Of a stretch of 64,000 nt of DNA, positions 51,461 to 61,510 are shown one piece after another. A program made the position numbers and the translations under genes. This DNA is from an uncultured Bacteroidales bacterium. Its GTDB lineage: Bacteria; Bacteroidota; Bacteroidia; Bacteroidales; UBA932. Every line of letters starts with the position of its first letter. Position 1 is the first letter of the stretch. The notes below the pieces were generated by a model. The model was given only the letters and a program-made list of their open reading frames with translations. It was not told where the DNA came from and searched no databases. The stretch is taken from positions 47,856 to 111,855 of the forward strand of contig CALVDL010000008.1 of NCBI GenBank assembly GCA_944326305.1, given 5' to 3'.

Positions 51461-54400
51461 ATGAAGCATGATCATCCAATCATGAGTCTTGTGAGTCTGC
51501 TTCTTCTTGCCTTGCTGCCGGCCTCGCTGTCCTTTGCACAGTCAGAGGGGGGGGCAGCCGGTAGGATAACAGATTCTGCCAACGGCGAGCCTCTGATCGG
51601 TGTCTATGTCACGGTAGAAGGATTCGACAATACCGGGACTATTTCCGACTTGGAAGGCCGTTATTATATTGCAGATCAGTCTATTCCGGATGATGCTGTT
51701 GTTTTGTTTTCCTATATCGGCTATGATGACCTGAATACCACCCTCGGTGAAATCCGCCGTAACGGCAATGTCTCCCTCTCTCAGAAAAACGAACTTCTGG
51801 ATGAGGTCGTTGTCGTGGGATATGGAGTGCAGAAAAAGGTTTCTTCCGTAGGTTCCATCACCCAGACAGATGGTGAGGAAATTATGAAAGGAGGAAACAT
51901 GAATACCGTTTCCGAGGCTCTCCAGGGAAAACTTAATGGTGTAATCAGTATCAATTCTTCAGGTCAGCCTGGTAACAACGCCGCATCTATTTATATCCGA
52001 GGCAAGAGTTCATGGCAGAATACCGATCCTCTCGTGCTTGTGGACGGTATCGAAAGGAATATGAACGATGTGGATTTCAATGAGATTGAATCCATATCCG
52101 TTTTGAAGGACGCTTCTGCTACGGCTGTCTACGGAGTACGGGGTGCAAACGGTGTTATCCTTCTTACCACAAAGCAGGGTACATTGGATAAACCTACCGT
52201 AAGTTTCAGTACCAATTTCGGTTTCAAGCAGCCTACAGCCAGACTTGAATGGGCGGATTACATGACCTCGATGAAGATGTACAACGAGGCTGCGGCCAAT
52301 GAAGGCTCATGGGGCGATATTATTCCTCAGTCTACCATAGATGCCTGGCAAAATGCCTTCGATACCGGTAACTACGGCCCTTATAACGACATTTTCCCTC
52401 AGGTGGACTGGTATGATGAGATGACCAAGACTGCTGTTTCCCAGAACTACAATGTTAACATCAACGGCAAGTCCGAGTTCATGCGCTATTTCGCATCTGT
52501 CGGCTATCAGAGGGACGGTGGAATCTATAACATTAAGAAACAACCGGATTTCGATCCACGCCAGTATTACTCAAGACTGAACTGGCGTGCTAATTTTGAT
52601 TTTAACATCACGAAGTCTACAGTGTTTTCTGTCCGCATAGCCGGCAAAATGGCCTATAGGAATCAGCAGTATTATAACAATATTTACCAGAAGATTCTGC
52701 AGGCTCCATTGAATGACTTCCCTATAAAATACTCTGACGGGTATTGGGGTGACAAAACCAACCAGGGGTACAATCCTATTGCCAACCAGACTTCTGGAGG
52801 CCAGGTAAGGAACAAGATTTTCCAGGGCTGGTACGATGCCCAGATTACCCAGAAGCTCGATTTCATCACGGAAGGACTGCAGGCTCATGCGAAGATTGCC
52901 TACAATTCCTATTCAGAGAACCGTGACCGTGTAAGGAACGGAGGAATCTGGGGCGGCACGGATCTCCAGCAGCAGAACCTGTTCCCGAGGGAATTCCGTA
53001 CCTATGACTACTCGTCACCTATTTACGGAGAGGACGGGTCGGTAACCTACCCTATTATAGAAAACGCTTCCGGATTCCATGGCAACCAGTATTACCAGCT
53101 TCCGGTGGGAGTCGATTTTGATGCCCTGCAGTCTGCCGGACGCAGGCTTTACTATGAGTTTGCCATCCAGTACAACAGGACATTCAAAGGCCATGAAGTC
53201 GGAGCCCTTGCCCTTATGAACCGTCAGATAATAGACTCTAAAGCAAGTAATATGACTCTGGATTTCCCGCAGTATACAGAGGACTGGGTCGGCCGTGTCA
53301 CTTATAACTGGAAGGAACGTTATCTTTTCGAATTCAATATTTCTTATACCGGATCCGAGAAATTCGCACCGGGCAAGCGTTTCGGCCTCTTCCCTTCATT
53401 CTCTGTGGGATACCGTCTTACTGAGGAACCGTTCATGCAGGGTATAAAGGATGTGCTTTCGAATGTTAAGTTCAGATATTCATGGGGCAAGGTCGGAAGC
53501 GACAGGGGGGCGACACGCTTCCAGTATATCCAGCTTTTCAATCAGGAAGGTGGAATAAATTTCGGTATGGACTCGAATACAAGTTTCGGCCCTACATATT
53601 CTGAAGGTAATATTGCCCAGCCGAATGCTACATGGGAGACGGCTGTTAAGCAGAACCTCGGTATAGAAATAGGATTGTGGAAAAAACTCCGTATACAGGC
53701 TGATCTCTTCAATGAAAGAAGGGAAGGTATATTGCTTTCTCCGCGTACCACAGCAGCGTGGGTAGGAGTAAGCATTACTGCAGCCAATCTGGGAAAGACC
53801 AAGAACCACGGTATCGATCTGGAAGTTGCCTGGGAGGACAGGATAGGTCCTCACTTCAATTACTTCGCCAATTTCAATTTCTCCACAAGTGAAAACCGTG
53901 TCACTTTCAGAGATGACCCGAAGAACTTTCTGGAGCACGAGAAGGATCAGGGAAAGCCTATAGGTTTTCAGAAACGTTATATAGTTTCTGGAAATTACCA
54001 GACGGTAGACGATATCTTCAATGGGGCGCAGTCCAGTCTTGATGCTGCGGCAAATATTATTCCTGGAGATTTTGCCTATATAGACTTCAACGCCGACGGT
54101 GTTATCAATGACAAGGACAATGTGGTTGTCGAGCAGCTTAATTATCCTTTGACTACATACAGCCTCACGTTAGGCTTCGACTGGAAAGGCCTTGGTTTCA
54201 GCGCCATGCTGTATGCCCCTACGGGACTGTATAAGAACGGCTTTGATGTTTTTCTCTGGGATTTCCCTAATGGAAATATACAGGGGCAGCCCGATGTGGA
54301 GAAGCGCTGGACTTATGCTACGGCCGGATCCACCGGGGTCCAGAGACCTGCGCTCCATATTGCACAGAAGCACAACAATCAGGGCAATACATACAAATAC

Positions 54401-54622
54401 ATGGATTATTCATATCTGAGGCTCAAAAATGTGGAGATAAGCTATCGCCTGCCTCGCAAATGGATACAGAAAGTCAAGATGTCAAGCTGTACGGTGTTTG
54501 CAAATGGAAACAACCTTTTGACCTGGTGGGGCGGTGACAATAGGGTAGACCCGGAGACAGGAGGGGAGAATGTATATCCTATAGTCCGTTCCTATACTGT
54601 AGGTCTCAGATTCTCTTTCTGA
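51461..54622 (+). CDS. SusC/RagA-like TonB-dependent transporter (module 3, SusC-A)
   Basis: Outer-membrane transporter of 1053 aa. Signal peptide about 1-26 (LSFAQ), carboxypeptidase-D-regulatory-like domain (34-108), TonB-box-like DEVVVVGYG (114-122), plug with LKDASATAVYGVRGANGV, beta-barrel with YIDFNADGVINDKD and a normal C-terminal strand (VGLRFSF). Much of the sequence parallels SusC-A of module 1: both share GNYGPYND, TGSEKFAPGKRFGLFPS-type blocks and the VKQNLGIEIGLW segment. These are close paralogues that probably import related oligosaccharides. It is preceded by a stem-loop, so it likely begins its own transcript. Confidence 0.95.
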   Translation: MKHDHPIMSLVSLLLLALLPASLSFAQSEGGAAGRITDSANGEPLIGVYVTVEGFDNTGTISDLEGRYYIADQSIPDDAVVLFSYIGYDDLNTTLGEIRRNGNVSLSQKNELLDEVVVVGYGVQKKVSSVGSITQTDGEEIMKGGNMNTVSEALQGKLNGVISINSSGQPGNNAASIYIRGKSSWQNTDPLVLVDGIERNMNDVDFNEIESISVLKDASATAVYGVRGANGVILLTTKQGTLDKPTVSFSTNFGFKQPTARLEWADYMTSMKMYNEAAANEGSWGDIIPQSTIDAWQNAFDTGNYGPYNDIFPQVDWYDEMTKTAVSQNYNVNINGKSEFMRYFASVGYQRDGGIYNIKKQPDFDPRQYYSRLNWRANFDFNITKSTVFSVRIAGKMAYRNQQYYNNIYQKILQAPLNDFPIKYSDGYWGDKTNQGYNPIANQTSGGQVRNKIFQGWYDAQITQKLDFITEGLQAHAKIAYNSYSENRDRVRNGGIWGGTDLQQQNLFPREFRTYDYSSPIYGEDGSVTYPIIENASGFHGNQYYQLPVGVDFDALQSAGRRLYYEFAIQYNRTFKGHEVGALALMNRQIIDSKASNMTLDFPQYTEDWVGRVTYNWKERYLFEFNISYTGSEKFAPGKRFGLFPSFSVGYRLTEEPFMQGIKDVLSNVKFRYSWGKVGSDRGATRFQYIQLFNQEGGINFGMDSNTSFGPTYSEGNIAQPNATWETAVKQNLGIEIGLWKKLRIQADLFNERREGILLSPRTTAAWVGVSITAANLGKTKNHGIDLEVAWEDRIGPHFNYFANFNFSTSENRVTFRDDPKNFLEHEKDQGKPIGFQKRYIVSGNYQTVDDIFNGAQSSLDAAANIIPGDFAYIDFNADGVINDKDNVVVEQLNYPLTTYSLTLGFDWKGLGFSAMLYAPTGLYKNGFDVFLWDFPNGNIQGQPDVEKRWTYATAGSTGVQRPALHIAQKHNNQGNTYKYMDYSYLRLKNVEISYRLPRKWIQKVKMSSCTVFANGNNLLTWWGGDNRVDPETGGENVYPIVRSYTVGLRFSF

Positions 54623-54640
54623 TAAAAACTGGAAAAGATT

Positions 54641-56551
54641 ATGAAAAAGATATATTACAATATTTTGGCTTTTTTATGCATTCTGTCGTTCAGTACCGGC
54701 TGCGAGAAATTCCTGGACAAGTCTCCTGATCTCGGCCTTGACGAGGATACCATATATGAAAGCTATGAATCGATAAGGGGGTATCTGGACCGCTGCTATC
54801 CTCTGCTTGAGAGATGGAATATGGCAGGGGCAAACCAGATGAGCCGCGATATGAATCCTATGTGTATTACAGATGAACTTGCATCCTCAATCAATACGGA
54901 GAATTTCGTGGTCAACACCTTCAATACCGGCAACTGGTATTCCGCTACACGTAACAGCAACTGGGAAATCGGTATGCAGGGAAGCAGCGTAATAAGCCAG
55001 TCATATAAAGCCTTGCGTATATGCAACCGCATCCTTGCAAACATTGACAGAGTCCAGAATATTACTGATGAGGAGCGCAACTATATCCTCGGCCAGGCCC
55101 ATTTTTATAGGGCATGGTACTATTACCAGCTTATCAAGCGTTATGGAGGGATGCCTAAGCTCGACAGGGTATTCAATGGCGGCGATGATGATATTCCCCG
55201 TATGACTTACCGGCAGTCGCATAACTGGATGATGGAGGATATCAACCAGGCCATTGCTCTCCTTCCGGTGAAATGGGACGATGCCAACTATTCCCGTCCG
55301 GACAAGGCCGCAGCCATGGGTTTCAAGGCCCAGGCCTTGCTTTATGCTGCCAGCCCACTGATGCAGAATGATTTGGCATCTACTGTAGAGAAACCCTATG
55401 ACATAGATCTTTGTTTTGAAGCTGCAAAGGCTGCACAGGAATGTCTGGAATTCATAAGGGACAATGATACAGGACGCAGGTTCACTACCGGAACTATCGA
55501 ACCGGGCACCATCGATGCATATAAGGGGATTTTCGTCCTCCCTACTACCACGTTCTGTCATGAGGAATATCTCTGGTGGGACCGCAGGAACATGAATGAG
55601 GAAGAACAGGCCAATACCCTCAGGAAATATTGGATATGGGCCGACCTTGATACATTCACCGGACAGGATGCTGCGATCGTAGGCATGCCGACAGCAAACA
55701 TTGTCGCATACTATGAGCGTAAGGGGCCTGACGGGAAATATTACCCGATAACTGACGAGAGGTCCGGATATGTGGAAGGGGAATGGTCTTCCATGCAGAA
55801 CAGGGACCCGAGGTTCTATAACAATCTTCTCCTTCCTGGCACCAAATGGGGCAAGAAGGGCCAGAACCAACGGGACTATTATATATCCTCCTGGGTAGGC
55901 GGTGCAGGCTATATCAATATCACCCAGGACAACAACTTGTCAGCCCAGAGGGAATTCACCGGATGGCTTGCCAGAAAATACACATGGCCTGAATGTCAGC
56001 CGTGGGAGTATCCATCCAACAAAAACCGTGGGTATAATATCTATAGGGTAAAGAGCTTCTATATCAGGGTGACAGAAATGTACCTTGATTATGCCGAGGC
56101 ACTTTTTGAGGCTACTAAAGACGCGACCGGTAAGCCGGAAGGTTTTGCCTGGTCACCGAAAGAGGCCCTGGATATTGTCCGCGCCCGTGTCGGGGTTACT
56201 CCGATAGTGGATGATTATGCTACTCCGTCCACATTCCGAGAAACCTACCGCAGGGAGCGTACTGTCGAATTGATGTTCGAGAACCACAGGTGGGAGGACA
56301 TCAGGAGATGGATGATATTTGACGAGGTATTCCCTACTTCCACCCCTATAAAGAATTTTGTATGGACTTGCGACCAGGGGGCAGATGTAGATCCTGCAGA
56401 TTATAATGAAGGTAAGGATCTGACATTTAGCTATACTATAGTGCCTAATACAGTGGAAGTCCGCAATTACGATACAAGACATTATTGGTATCCTTTCCCG
56501 GGGGCTGAAGTCGGATCCCTTGATAATCTTCAGCAGAATCCTGGTTGGTAA
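54641..56551 (+). CDS. SusD/RagB-like surface lipoprotein (module 3, SusD-A)
   Basis: SusD-family lipoprotein of 636 aa, Cys21 after LSFSTG. It opens with EKFLDKSPDLGLDEDTIYE, nearly the same as SusD-A of module 1, and shares with it the HFYRAWYYYQLIKRYGGMPKLD-type helix (here split as LGQAHFYRAWYYYQLIKRYG), the block RERTVELMFENHRWEDIRRW and the end LDNLQQNPGW. Partner of the SusC 18 bp upstream; expected at the cell surface as the transporter lid. The stop is followed 17 bp later by SusC-B. Confidence 0.95.
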   Translation: MKKIYYNILAFLCILSFSTGCEKFLDKSPDLGLDEDTIYESYESIRGYLDRCYPLLERWNMAGANQMSRDMNPMCITDELASSINTENFVVNTFNTGNWYSATRNSNWEIGMQGSSVISQSYKALRICNRILANIDRVQNITDEERNYILGQAHFYRAWYYYQLIKRYGGMPKLDRVFNGGDDDIPRMTYRQSHNWMMEDINQAIALLPVKWDDANYSRPDKAAAMGFKAQALLYAASPLMQNDLASTVEKPYDIDLCFEAAKAAQECLEFIRDNDTGRRFTTGTIEPGTIDAYKGIFVLPTTTFCHEEYLWWDRRNMNEEEQANTLRKYWIWADLDTFTGQDAAIVGMPTANIVAYYERKGPDGKYYPITDERSGYVEGEWSSMQNRDPRFYNNLLLPGTKWGKKGQNQRDYYISSWVGGAGYINITQDNNLSAQREFTGWLARKYTWPECQPWEYPSNKNRGYNIYRVKSFYIRVTEMYLDYAEALFEATKDATGKPEGFAWSPKEALDIVRARVGVTPIVDDYATPSTFRETYRRERTVELMFENHRWEDIRRWMIFDEVFPTSTPIKNFVWTCDQGADVDPADYNEGKDLTFSYTIVPNTVEVRNYDTRHYWYPFPGAEVGSLDNLQQNPGW

Positions 56552-56568
56552 ACTTAAATGACCTGAAA

Positions 56569-59500
56569 ATGAAGAACAGAATACTGATGCCGCTTGTAAC
56601 GGCACTTACGATAATGATATTCTGCTGCGGGACATTTGATGCCTCCGCACAGAAAAAGGCAGAGAAACCTAAAGTCGTGACCGTCGTTTCACAGGTCACT
56701 GACGAGGCTGGGAACCCTGTCAGCAAAGCAGCTGTAATAACCGGAGAAGGAGCTATCACACTGTATACAGATGCCAGTGGCCGGTTTACCCTCAGAACCA
56801 AAGACAATTCCGTAATCCTCATCGAGGCGGAGGGTTACAAGGATTATGTCCTTGATCTTCGGGTACTTAAGGCTCCGACTAAGATTGTACTTGAATCTGA
56901 GGCTTTCCTTGCCGGGGAGAGGGATATGCTTGACAGGATGGACGGAGCATATACTTCACAGCATGACCTTACTGCCGCTATCGGGACAGTCGATGTTGAA
57001 AAACTCAAGAAATATCCGGACCTGAATATTTCCAACGGTCTTCAGGGCCAGGCTGCCGGATTGATTGTCCGCTCTACCAATGGCGGTTTGGGATATAATG
57101 GAGCCGAAATATATATTAGGGGACTTCATGCCGGAGGCACTCAGGCAATTGTTGTTATTGACGGGATAGAACGTCCGATGGATGACATTACTGCCGAAGA
57201 GATTGAGACTATCCAGGTGCTGAAAGATGCCCCGGCCAAGGTGCTCTATGGTCCCCGTGCCACTAATGGCGTCCTTCTGATCACTACAAAACGCGGTCAG
57301 GCCAACAAGAAGATTATCAGAGCTACGGCAGAGTACGGTGTCAGCCCTTCTACCCGCGTGCCTAAGTGGCTCGGCTCGTATGACTATGCCACACTCTACA
57401 ATGAAGCCCGCCAGAATGACGGCCTTCCTAACTATTATCTTGATTATCAGCTTGAAGGATATAAAAATTCTACCGGGGAGAATGACCTTCTCTATCCTGA
57501 TGTTGACTGGTACGGACGTTTTACACGCAATATGAGTACATACCGCAAGGCTATAGTCGAGTTCAATGGAGGTACGGACCGTGTCCGTTACGCCCTTACT
57601 GCCGGCTATACCGGAGGCTCAGGACTTGAGAAGGTCGGCAAGAGGTCGGACCTTAACAGGATTAACCTTAGAGGTAATCTTGATATTGGCATTACCGATT
57701 TCCTTACAGTTACTGCTGATGTCGCCGCCAGACTGGAAATTAAGAACTGGGGTGGACTTGATGGGGCTGCGGTATATAGTACGGCATCTTCAAACCGTCC
57801 GAATGAATATCCGCTTACAATAAATGCTGAAGATATAGGCATGGAACCGAATGAGGACGGCAGCCCGTATTACGGGGCGAGCGTACGCCAGAAAAGCAAT
57901 ATGCTTGTAGATATGGGCTATGGCGGAAATACATCTGAACGCTATGTTAACAGTCAGACCAATTTCGGGATAAAGCTGGATCTTGATAAATACGTCAAAG
58001 GCCTGTTTGCCGATGCATATATCACCTTTGACAATTACAACTATTTGAGACAGCAGCTTTCGAAGACATTCGCCACTTATGCTGTTGACAGTTATCTCGA
58101 TGAGAACGGGGAAGATGCTCTACGTGTCGCCCAGATGAAGAAGGTCAATGAGAATGACGATATCAATATATCTTCTGAACAGACCACGCGTCAGATCGGA
58201 TGGAGGGCAAATGCCGGTTATGAAAGGACTTTCGGCAAACATACCGCTTCAATTGTGGCAGCTTTCCGTTACTACAAGGATGAGAAGCTCGGGGCTAACC
58301 AGAATGTCGTTACTACCAACTTTACCCCGAGACTCAATTACAGCTATGATTCTAAATATTTTGCTGAAGTGGTACTCGGAGTCATGGGAAGCAACCAGCT
58401 GGCAAAGTCCAACCGTTTCATGTTTACCCCTGTAGTCAGTGCAGGCTGGGTGATTTCCAATGAGCCGTTCATGAAGTCTGCCGGTGGTGTCGATTTCCTG
58501 AAGCTCAAGGCAAGTTACGGCCTGCTCGGCTTCTTCGCAGCTTCTAACTATCTGCTCTACAATACCGCATGGAATACCGGGGGGTCGTATGCGACAGGTA
58601 ATACCAACAATGTTGGTGAATATATAATGAACCTTGGCCGTATAGGTAACCCGAACCTTGGTTGGGTGACTTCTTCTGAATGGAATGTAGGAGTCGAGGG
58701 CGTCTTTCTTGATAAACGCCTGCGCGGAGAGGCAAACTGGTTCAGGGAGATGAGGCGCGGAACCATCGGTAAAAATGGAGTGGAATACAGTGAAGTTGTC
58801 GGTGACTATCTGCCGTCCACCAATGTCGGGGATGTCCTCAATCAGGGTGTGGACGCATATCTGAGCTGGAGTGATATTTTGCATGGCGGGGATTTCAAGT
58901 ATACTGTAGGTGTGAACTTTACCTATACCAAGAACAAGGTGGTAAAAGCCAGCGAACTGACCAATATAGAGGAATACCGCAAGACTGTGGGGCGCCCTAC
59001 CAGTGCCATTTTTGGCCAGATCTCAGAAGGCCTGTTCGGCCGGGATGTCGACTTGGAGGGACATCCGCGCCAGGCTTTCGGGTACTATACAACAGGAGAC
59101 ATAGCGTATAAGGACCTGAACAATGACAGTGTCATCGATGACAGGGACGAGACCATGATAGGTCAGAGCTTCCCTGTGACCACATGGGGTATCGATGTGG
59201 ACCTGCAGTATAAAGGTTTCGGACTTTATGTGCTTGGTACAGCAGAGACAGGAGCATCAGCACTGCTCTCGAATGCTTATTACTGGAACAATGGCGCTGA
59301 TTCATATTCGGTGAAAGCCCTTGACCGCTGGCATCCGGTTAAAAATCCGGACGGTACACTCCCTCGCCTTACTACTACTACCGGGTCGAACAGCTACAGG
59401 AATTCCGACTTCTGGATAGAGGATGCAAGCTTTTTCCGCCTGAAGAATGTCGAACTTAGCTATACGTTTAACAACTACAAGGCAAAAGGTGTCATGAAGC

Positions 59501-59640
59501 AGATAAAGGTCTTCCTGCGCGGCACAAACCTGTGCGTCATATCGAAGATCAAGGACCTTGACCCTGAAAGGCTTGATGCGGGCATAACCAATTATCCTGT
59601 ATACCGCACTTTCACCGGAGGTCTTTCATTTACATTCTAA
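56569..59640 (+). CDS. SusC-like TonB-dependent transporter (module 3, SusC-B)
   Basis: Outer-membrane transporter of 1023 aa. An in-frame ATG at 56545 overlaps the previous stop, but the start at 56569 gives MKNRILMPLVTALTIMIFCCG, a normal signal peptide ending DASAQ. An N-terminal regulatory-like domain (about 40-115) is present. No DEVVVVGYG-type TonB box is seen; the linker reads AGERDMLDRMDGAYTSQHDL. Plug hallmark VLKDAPAKVLYGPRATNGV, barrel with YKDLNNDSVIDDRD. It aligns along its length with the shorter SusC-B of module 1, sharing GIERPMDDI/GVERPLADL, KWLGSYDYATLYNEA/KWVNSYEYVNLYNEA and the RPNEYPL segment. Confidence 0.93.
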   Translation: MKNRILMPLVTALTIMIFCCGTFDASAQKKAEKPKVVTVVSQVTDEAGNPVSKAAVITGEGAITLYTDASGRFTLRTKDNSVILIEAEGYKDYVLDLRVLKAPTKIVLESEAFLAGERDMLDRMDGAYTSQHDLTAAIGTVDVEKLKKYPDLNISNGLQGQAAGLIVRSTNGGLGYNGAEIYIRGLHAGGTQAIVVIDGIERPMDDITAEEIETIQVLKDAPAKVLYGPRATNGVLLITTKRGQANKKIIRATAEYGVSPSTRVPKWLGSYDYATLYNEARQNDGLPNYYLDYQLEGYKNSTGENDLLYPDVDWYGRFTRNMSTYRKAIVEFNGGTDRVRYALTAGYTGGSGLEKVGKRSDLNRINLRGNLDIGITDFLTVTADVAARLEIKNWGGLDGAAVYSTASSNRPNEYPLTINAEDIGMEPNEDGSPYYGASVRQKSNMLVDMGYGGNTSERYVNSQTNFGIKLDLDKYVKGLFADAYITFDNYNYLRQQLSKTFATYAVDSYLDENGEDALRVAQMKKVNENDDINISSEQTTRQIGWRANAGYERTFGKHTASIVAAFRYYKDEKLGANQNVVTTNFTPRLNYSYDSKYFAEVVLGVMGSNQLAKSNRFMFTPVVSAGWVISNEPFMKSAGGVDFLKLKASYGLLGFFAASNYLLYNTAWNTGGSYATGNTNNVGEYIMNLGRIGNPNLGWVTSSEWNVGVEGVFLDKRLRGEANWFREMRRGTIGKNGVEYSEVVGDYLPSTNVGDVLNQGVDAYLSWSDILHGGDFKYTVGVNFTYTKNKVVKASELTNIEEYRKTVGRPTSAIFGQISEGLFGRDVDLEGHPRQAFGYYTTGDIAYKDLNNDSVIDDRDETMIGQSFPVTTWGIDVDLQYKGFGLYVLGTAETGASALLSNAYYWNNGADSYSVKALDRWHPVKNPDGTLPRLTTTTGSNSYRNSDFWIEDASFFRLKNVELSYTFNNYKAKGVMKQIKVFLRGTNLCVISKIKDLDPERLDAGITNYPVYRTFTGGLSFTF

Positions 59641-59655
59641 AAAAGTGAAAACAGT

Positions 59656-61437
59656 ATGAATATTAAAAGAATATTTCTGATTATTGCATCCGGCGTCCTT
59701 TTGTGGTCCTGTGACAGTATGTTCGAGCCCAAAAAGACTGCTGAGGTGGCGGATGACAGGATGTGGGTCGTCCCTGATATGGCGCAGGGGGTCCTGATGG
59801 GAGTGTATAATGCTATGCCCAACCGTCCTGATTCCTGGGATGGCAATTTCCTTGATGCGGCTACTGACAATGCTGTCACCAATTCGTTCAATTCTGGTAT
59901 TTACAGGCTTGGGCTGGGGAGCGTTACGGCATCCAATTGCCCTTTGGGCGTATGGTCCCAGGCCTACAATCAGTTCCAGAATATCCATGAGTTCCTTTTG
60001 AAAGGGCTTACAGAAAACACTAAATATTCTACAAGCACTGATGAAGATGCGGAAATAAAAAGGCAGCTTGAAGCAGAGGCGCACTATCTTCGGGCATGGT
60101 GGGGATATTATCTTCTTCTCCATTATGGCGGTAAGACTGCGGACGGCCAGGCCCTCGGATATCCGATAGTGAGAGAGTTCATCACTCCCGAGAAGGCTTC
60201 CGATTTCAGCTGGATTAAGCGTGATACATACGAGGCCTGTGTGGAGCAGATTTGCAGTGATTGTGATATGGCTGCAGCTGTCCTCCCGGCATCGGCTCCG
60301 GAAGAGGCCTATATCGGCCGTGCGACAAGCGTCATGGCTGAATTCCTCAAGGCTCGTGTACTGTTGTATGCCGCAAGTCCAGCCTATCAGCCGGACAATA
60401 TTGTAAAGATTGATGGCATGGGCAAATTCACTGTTGTCAATGAGGATGAGTATAAAGCAAAATGGGAACGTGCTGCACAGCAGGCATGGAAGGTAATGAA
60501 TCTCTCGGGATTCGGGGACTATGTGGCCATGAAATGGAATGATATTGTGGATGTCAATGAGACGAATCCTGTTACTCCGTCCCATTTCGTGTTCAGATAT
60601 TATTTCCAGGCGAACAACATGGAGTCGCGTCATTTCCCTCCGTATTATTTCGGCTCCTGCAATACTGCGCCGTCCCAGAACCTGGTGGATGCCTATCCTA
60701 TGAAGGCTAACGGCTATCCTATTGATCATGATGCTTCGGGGTATGATGAGAATAATCCGTATGCCGGAAGGGACAATAGATTTGAGCTCACAGTATATCA
60801 TCAGGGATCCCAGTTCGGAGAGAATGACTCATATATTGATGTGGTATATGGAGGAAAAGACTCTGAATCGTTCATGTCCGGTGGAAGTCGGGCGTCCCGC
60901 ACAGGATATTATCTTGCCAAATTCATGTCAAAGAAAGTGGATATGCTAAATCCGATACAGACTTCGACTTCCATACATTTCTATCCGACTATGAGAAAAG
61001 CTGAGATATTCCTGGCCTTTGCCGAGGCCGCCAACGAGGCCTGGGGGCCGGATGGACGTGGTGAAGGTATCACAAAATCCGCTTATGATGTCATGAAGGA
61101 CATCCGCAAGAAATCAGGCGGCATCACCAATGACCTTTATATCGAAGAAATAAAAGGAGACAAGGATGCTTTCCGTGAGATGATACAGAACGAAAGGCGC
61201 ATTGAGTTCGCTTTTGAGAATTTCCGTTTCTGGGACATGAGGCGCTGGCTGCTCCCTCTTGACACTGTGATCCGTAAAGTAGTTGTGGAAAGGGGAACTG
61301 ACGGCACATTGTCATACGATACTACTCAAGAGGTCGAGAAGCGTGGTTTTGATGATATCCATTATTATTATCTGCCGATACCTTACGCAGAAGTAATGAA
61401 GAATCCGTCAGGCATGATTAATAATATGGGGTATTAA
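59656..61437 (+). CDS. SusD/RagB-like surface lipoprotein (module 3, SusD-B)
   Basis: SusD-family lipoprotein of 593 aa; lipobox SGVLLWSC gives Cys19. Family marks: LEAEAHYLRAWWGYYLLLHYGG, FLAFAEAANEAWGPDG, the block ERRIEFAFENFRFWDMRRW and tail SGMINNMGY. It parallels SusD-B of module 1, sharing NFLDAATDNAV, the MESRHFPPYYFG-like stretch and GYYLAKF. Begins 15 bp after SusC-B. A strong stem-loop lies just beyond its stop, so the downstream lipoprotein and GH76 may be expressed at a lower level. Confidence 0.94.
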   Translation: MNIKRIFLIIASGVLLWSCDSMFEPKKTAEVADDRMWVVPDMAQGVLMGVYNAMPNRPDSWDGNFLDAATDNAVTNSFNSGIYRLGLGSVTASNCPLGVWSQAYNQFQNIHEFLLKGLTENTKYSTSTDEDAEIKRQLEAEAHYLRAWWGYYLLLHYGGKTADGQALGYPIVREFITPEKASDFSWIKRDTYEACVEQICSDCDMAAAVLPASAPEEAYIGRATSVMAEFLKARVLLYAASPAYQPDNIVKIDGMGKFTVVNEDEYKAKWERAAQQAWKVMNLSGFGDYVAMKWNDIVDVNETNPVTPSHFVFRYYFQANNMESRHFPPYYFGSCNTAPSQNLVDAYPMKANGYPIDHDASGYDENNPYAGRDNRFELTVYHQGSQFGENDSYIDVVYGGKDSESFMSGGSRASRTGYYLAKFMSKKVDMLNPIQTSTSIHFYPTMRKAEIFLAFAEAANEAWGPDGRGEGITKSAYDVMKDIRKKSGGITNDLYIEEIKGDKDAFREMIQNERRIEFAFENFRFWDMRRWLLPLDTVIRKVVVERGTDGTLSYDTTQEVEKRGFDDIHYYYLPIPYAEVMKNPSGMINNMGY

Positions 61438-61439
61438 AC

Positions 61440-61475
61440 AAATATTCCGGGGGGGGGAGAATCCCCGGAATATTT
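61440..61475 (+). terminator. Intra-operon stem-loop with a G9 run
   Basis: A perfect 13-bp inverted repeat (AAATATTCCGGGG at 61440-61452, CCCCGGAATATTT at 61463-61475) with a 10-base loop begins 2 bp after the SusD-B stop. The left arm and loop contain nine consecutive G (61449-61457). The AT-rich base of the stem could act as a weak terminator or as a 3' stabiliser for the SusC/SusD message. No comparable element exists at the same place in modules 1 or 2. Confidence 0.6.
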
Positions 61476-61510
61476 CCCCGCTGCCTAACAAATTGATAAA
61501 ACATAAAAAA

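Noticed and set aside
59626..60801. A 391-codon open frame on the minus strand across the module 3 SusC-B/SusD-B junction
   Set aside because: It spans the boundary of two clearly real genes on the other strand and its protein has no family features.
61449..61457. G9 run read as a phase-variation switch
   Set aside because: It lies between genes, not in a coding or promoter spacer region, so a change in length would not switch a gene on or off. A modest effect on the stem-loop remains possible.
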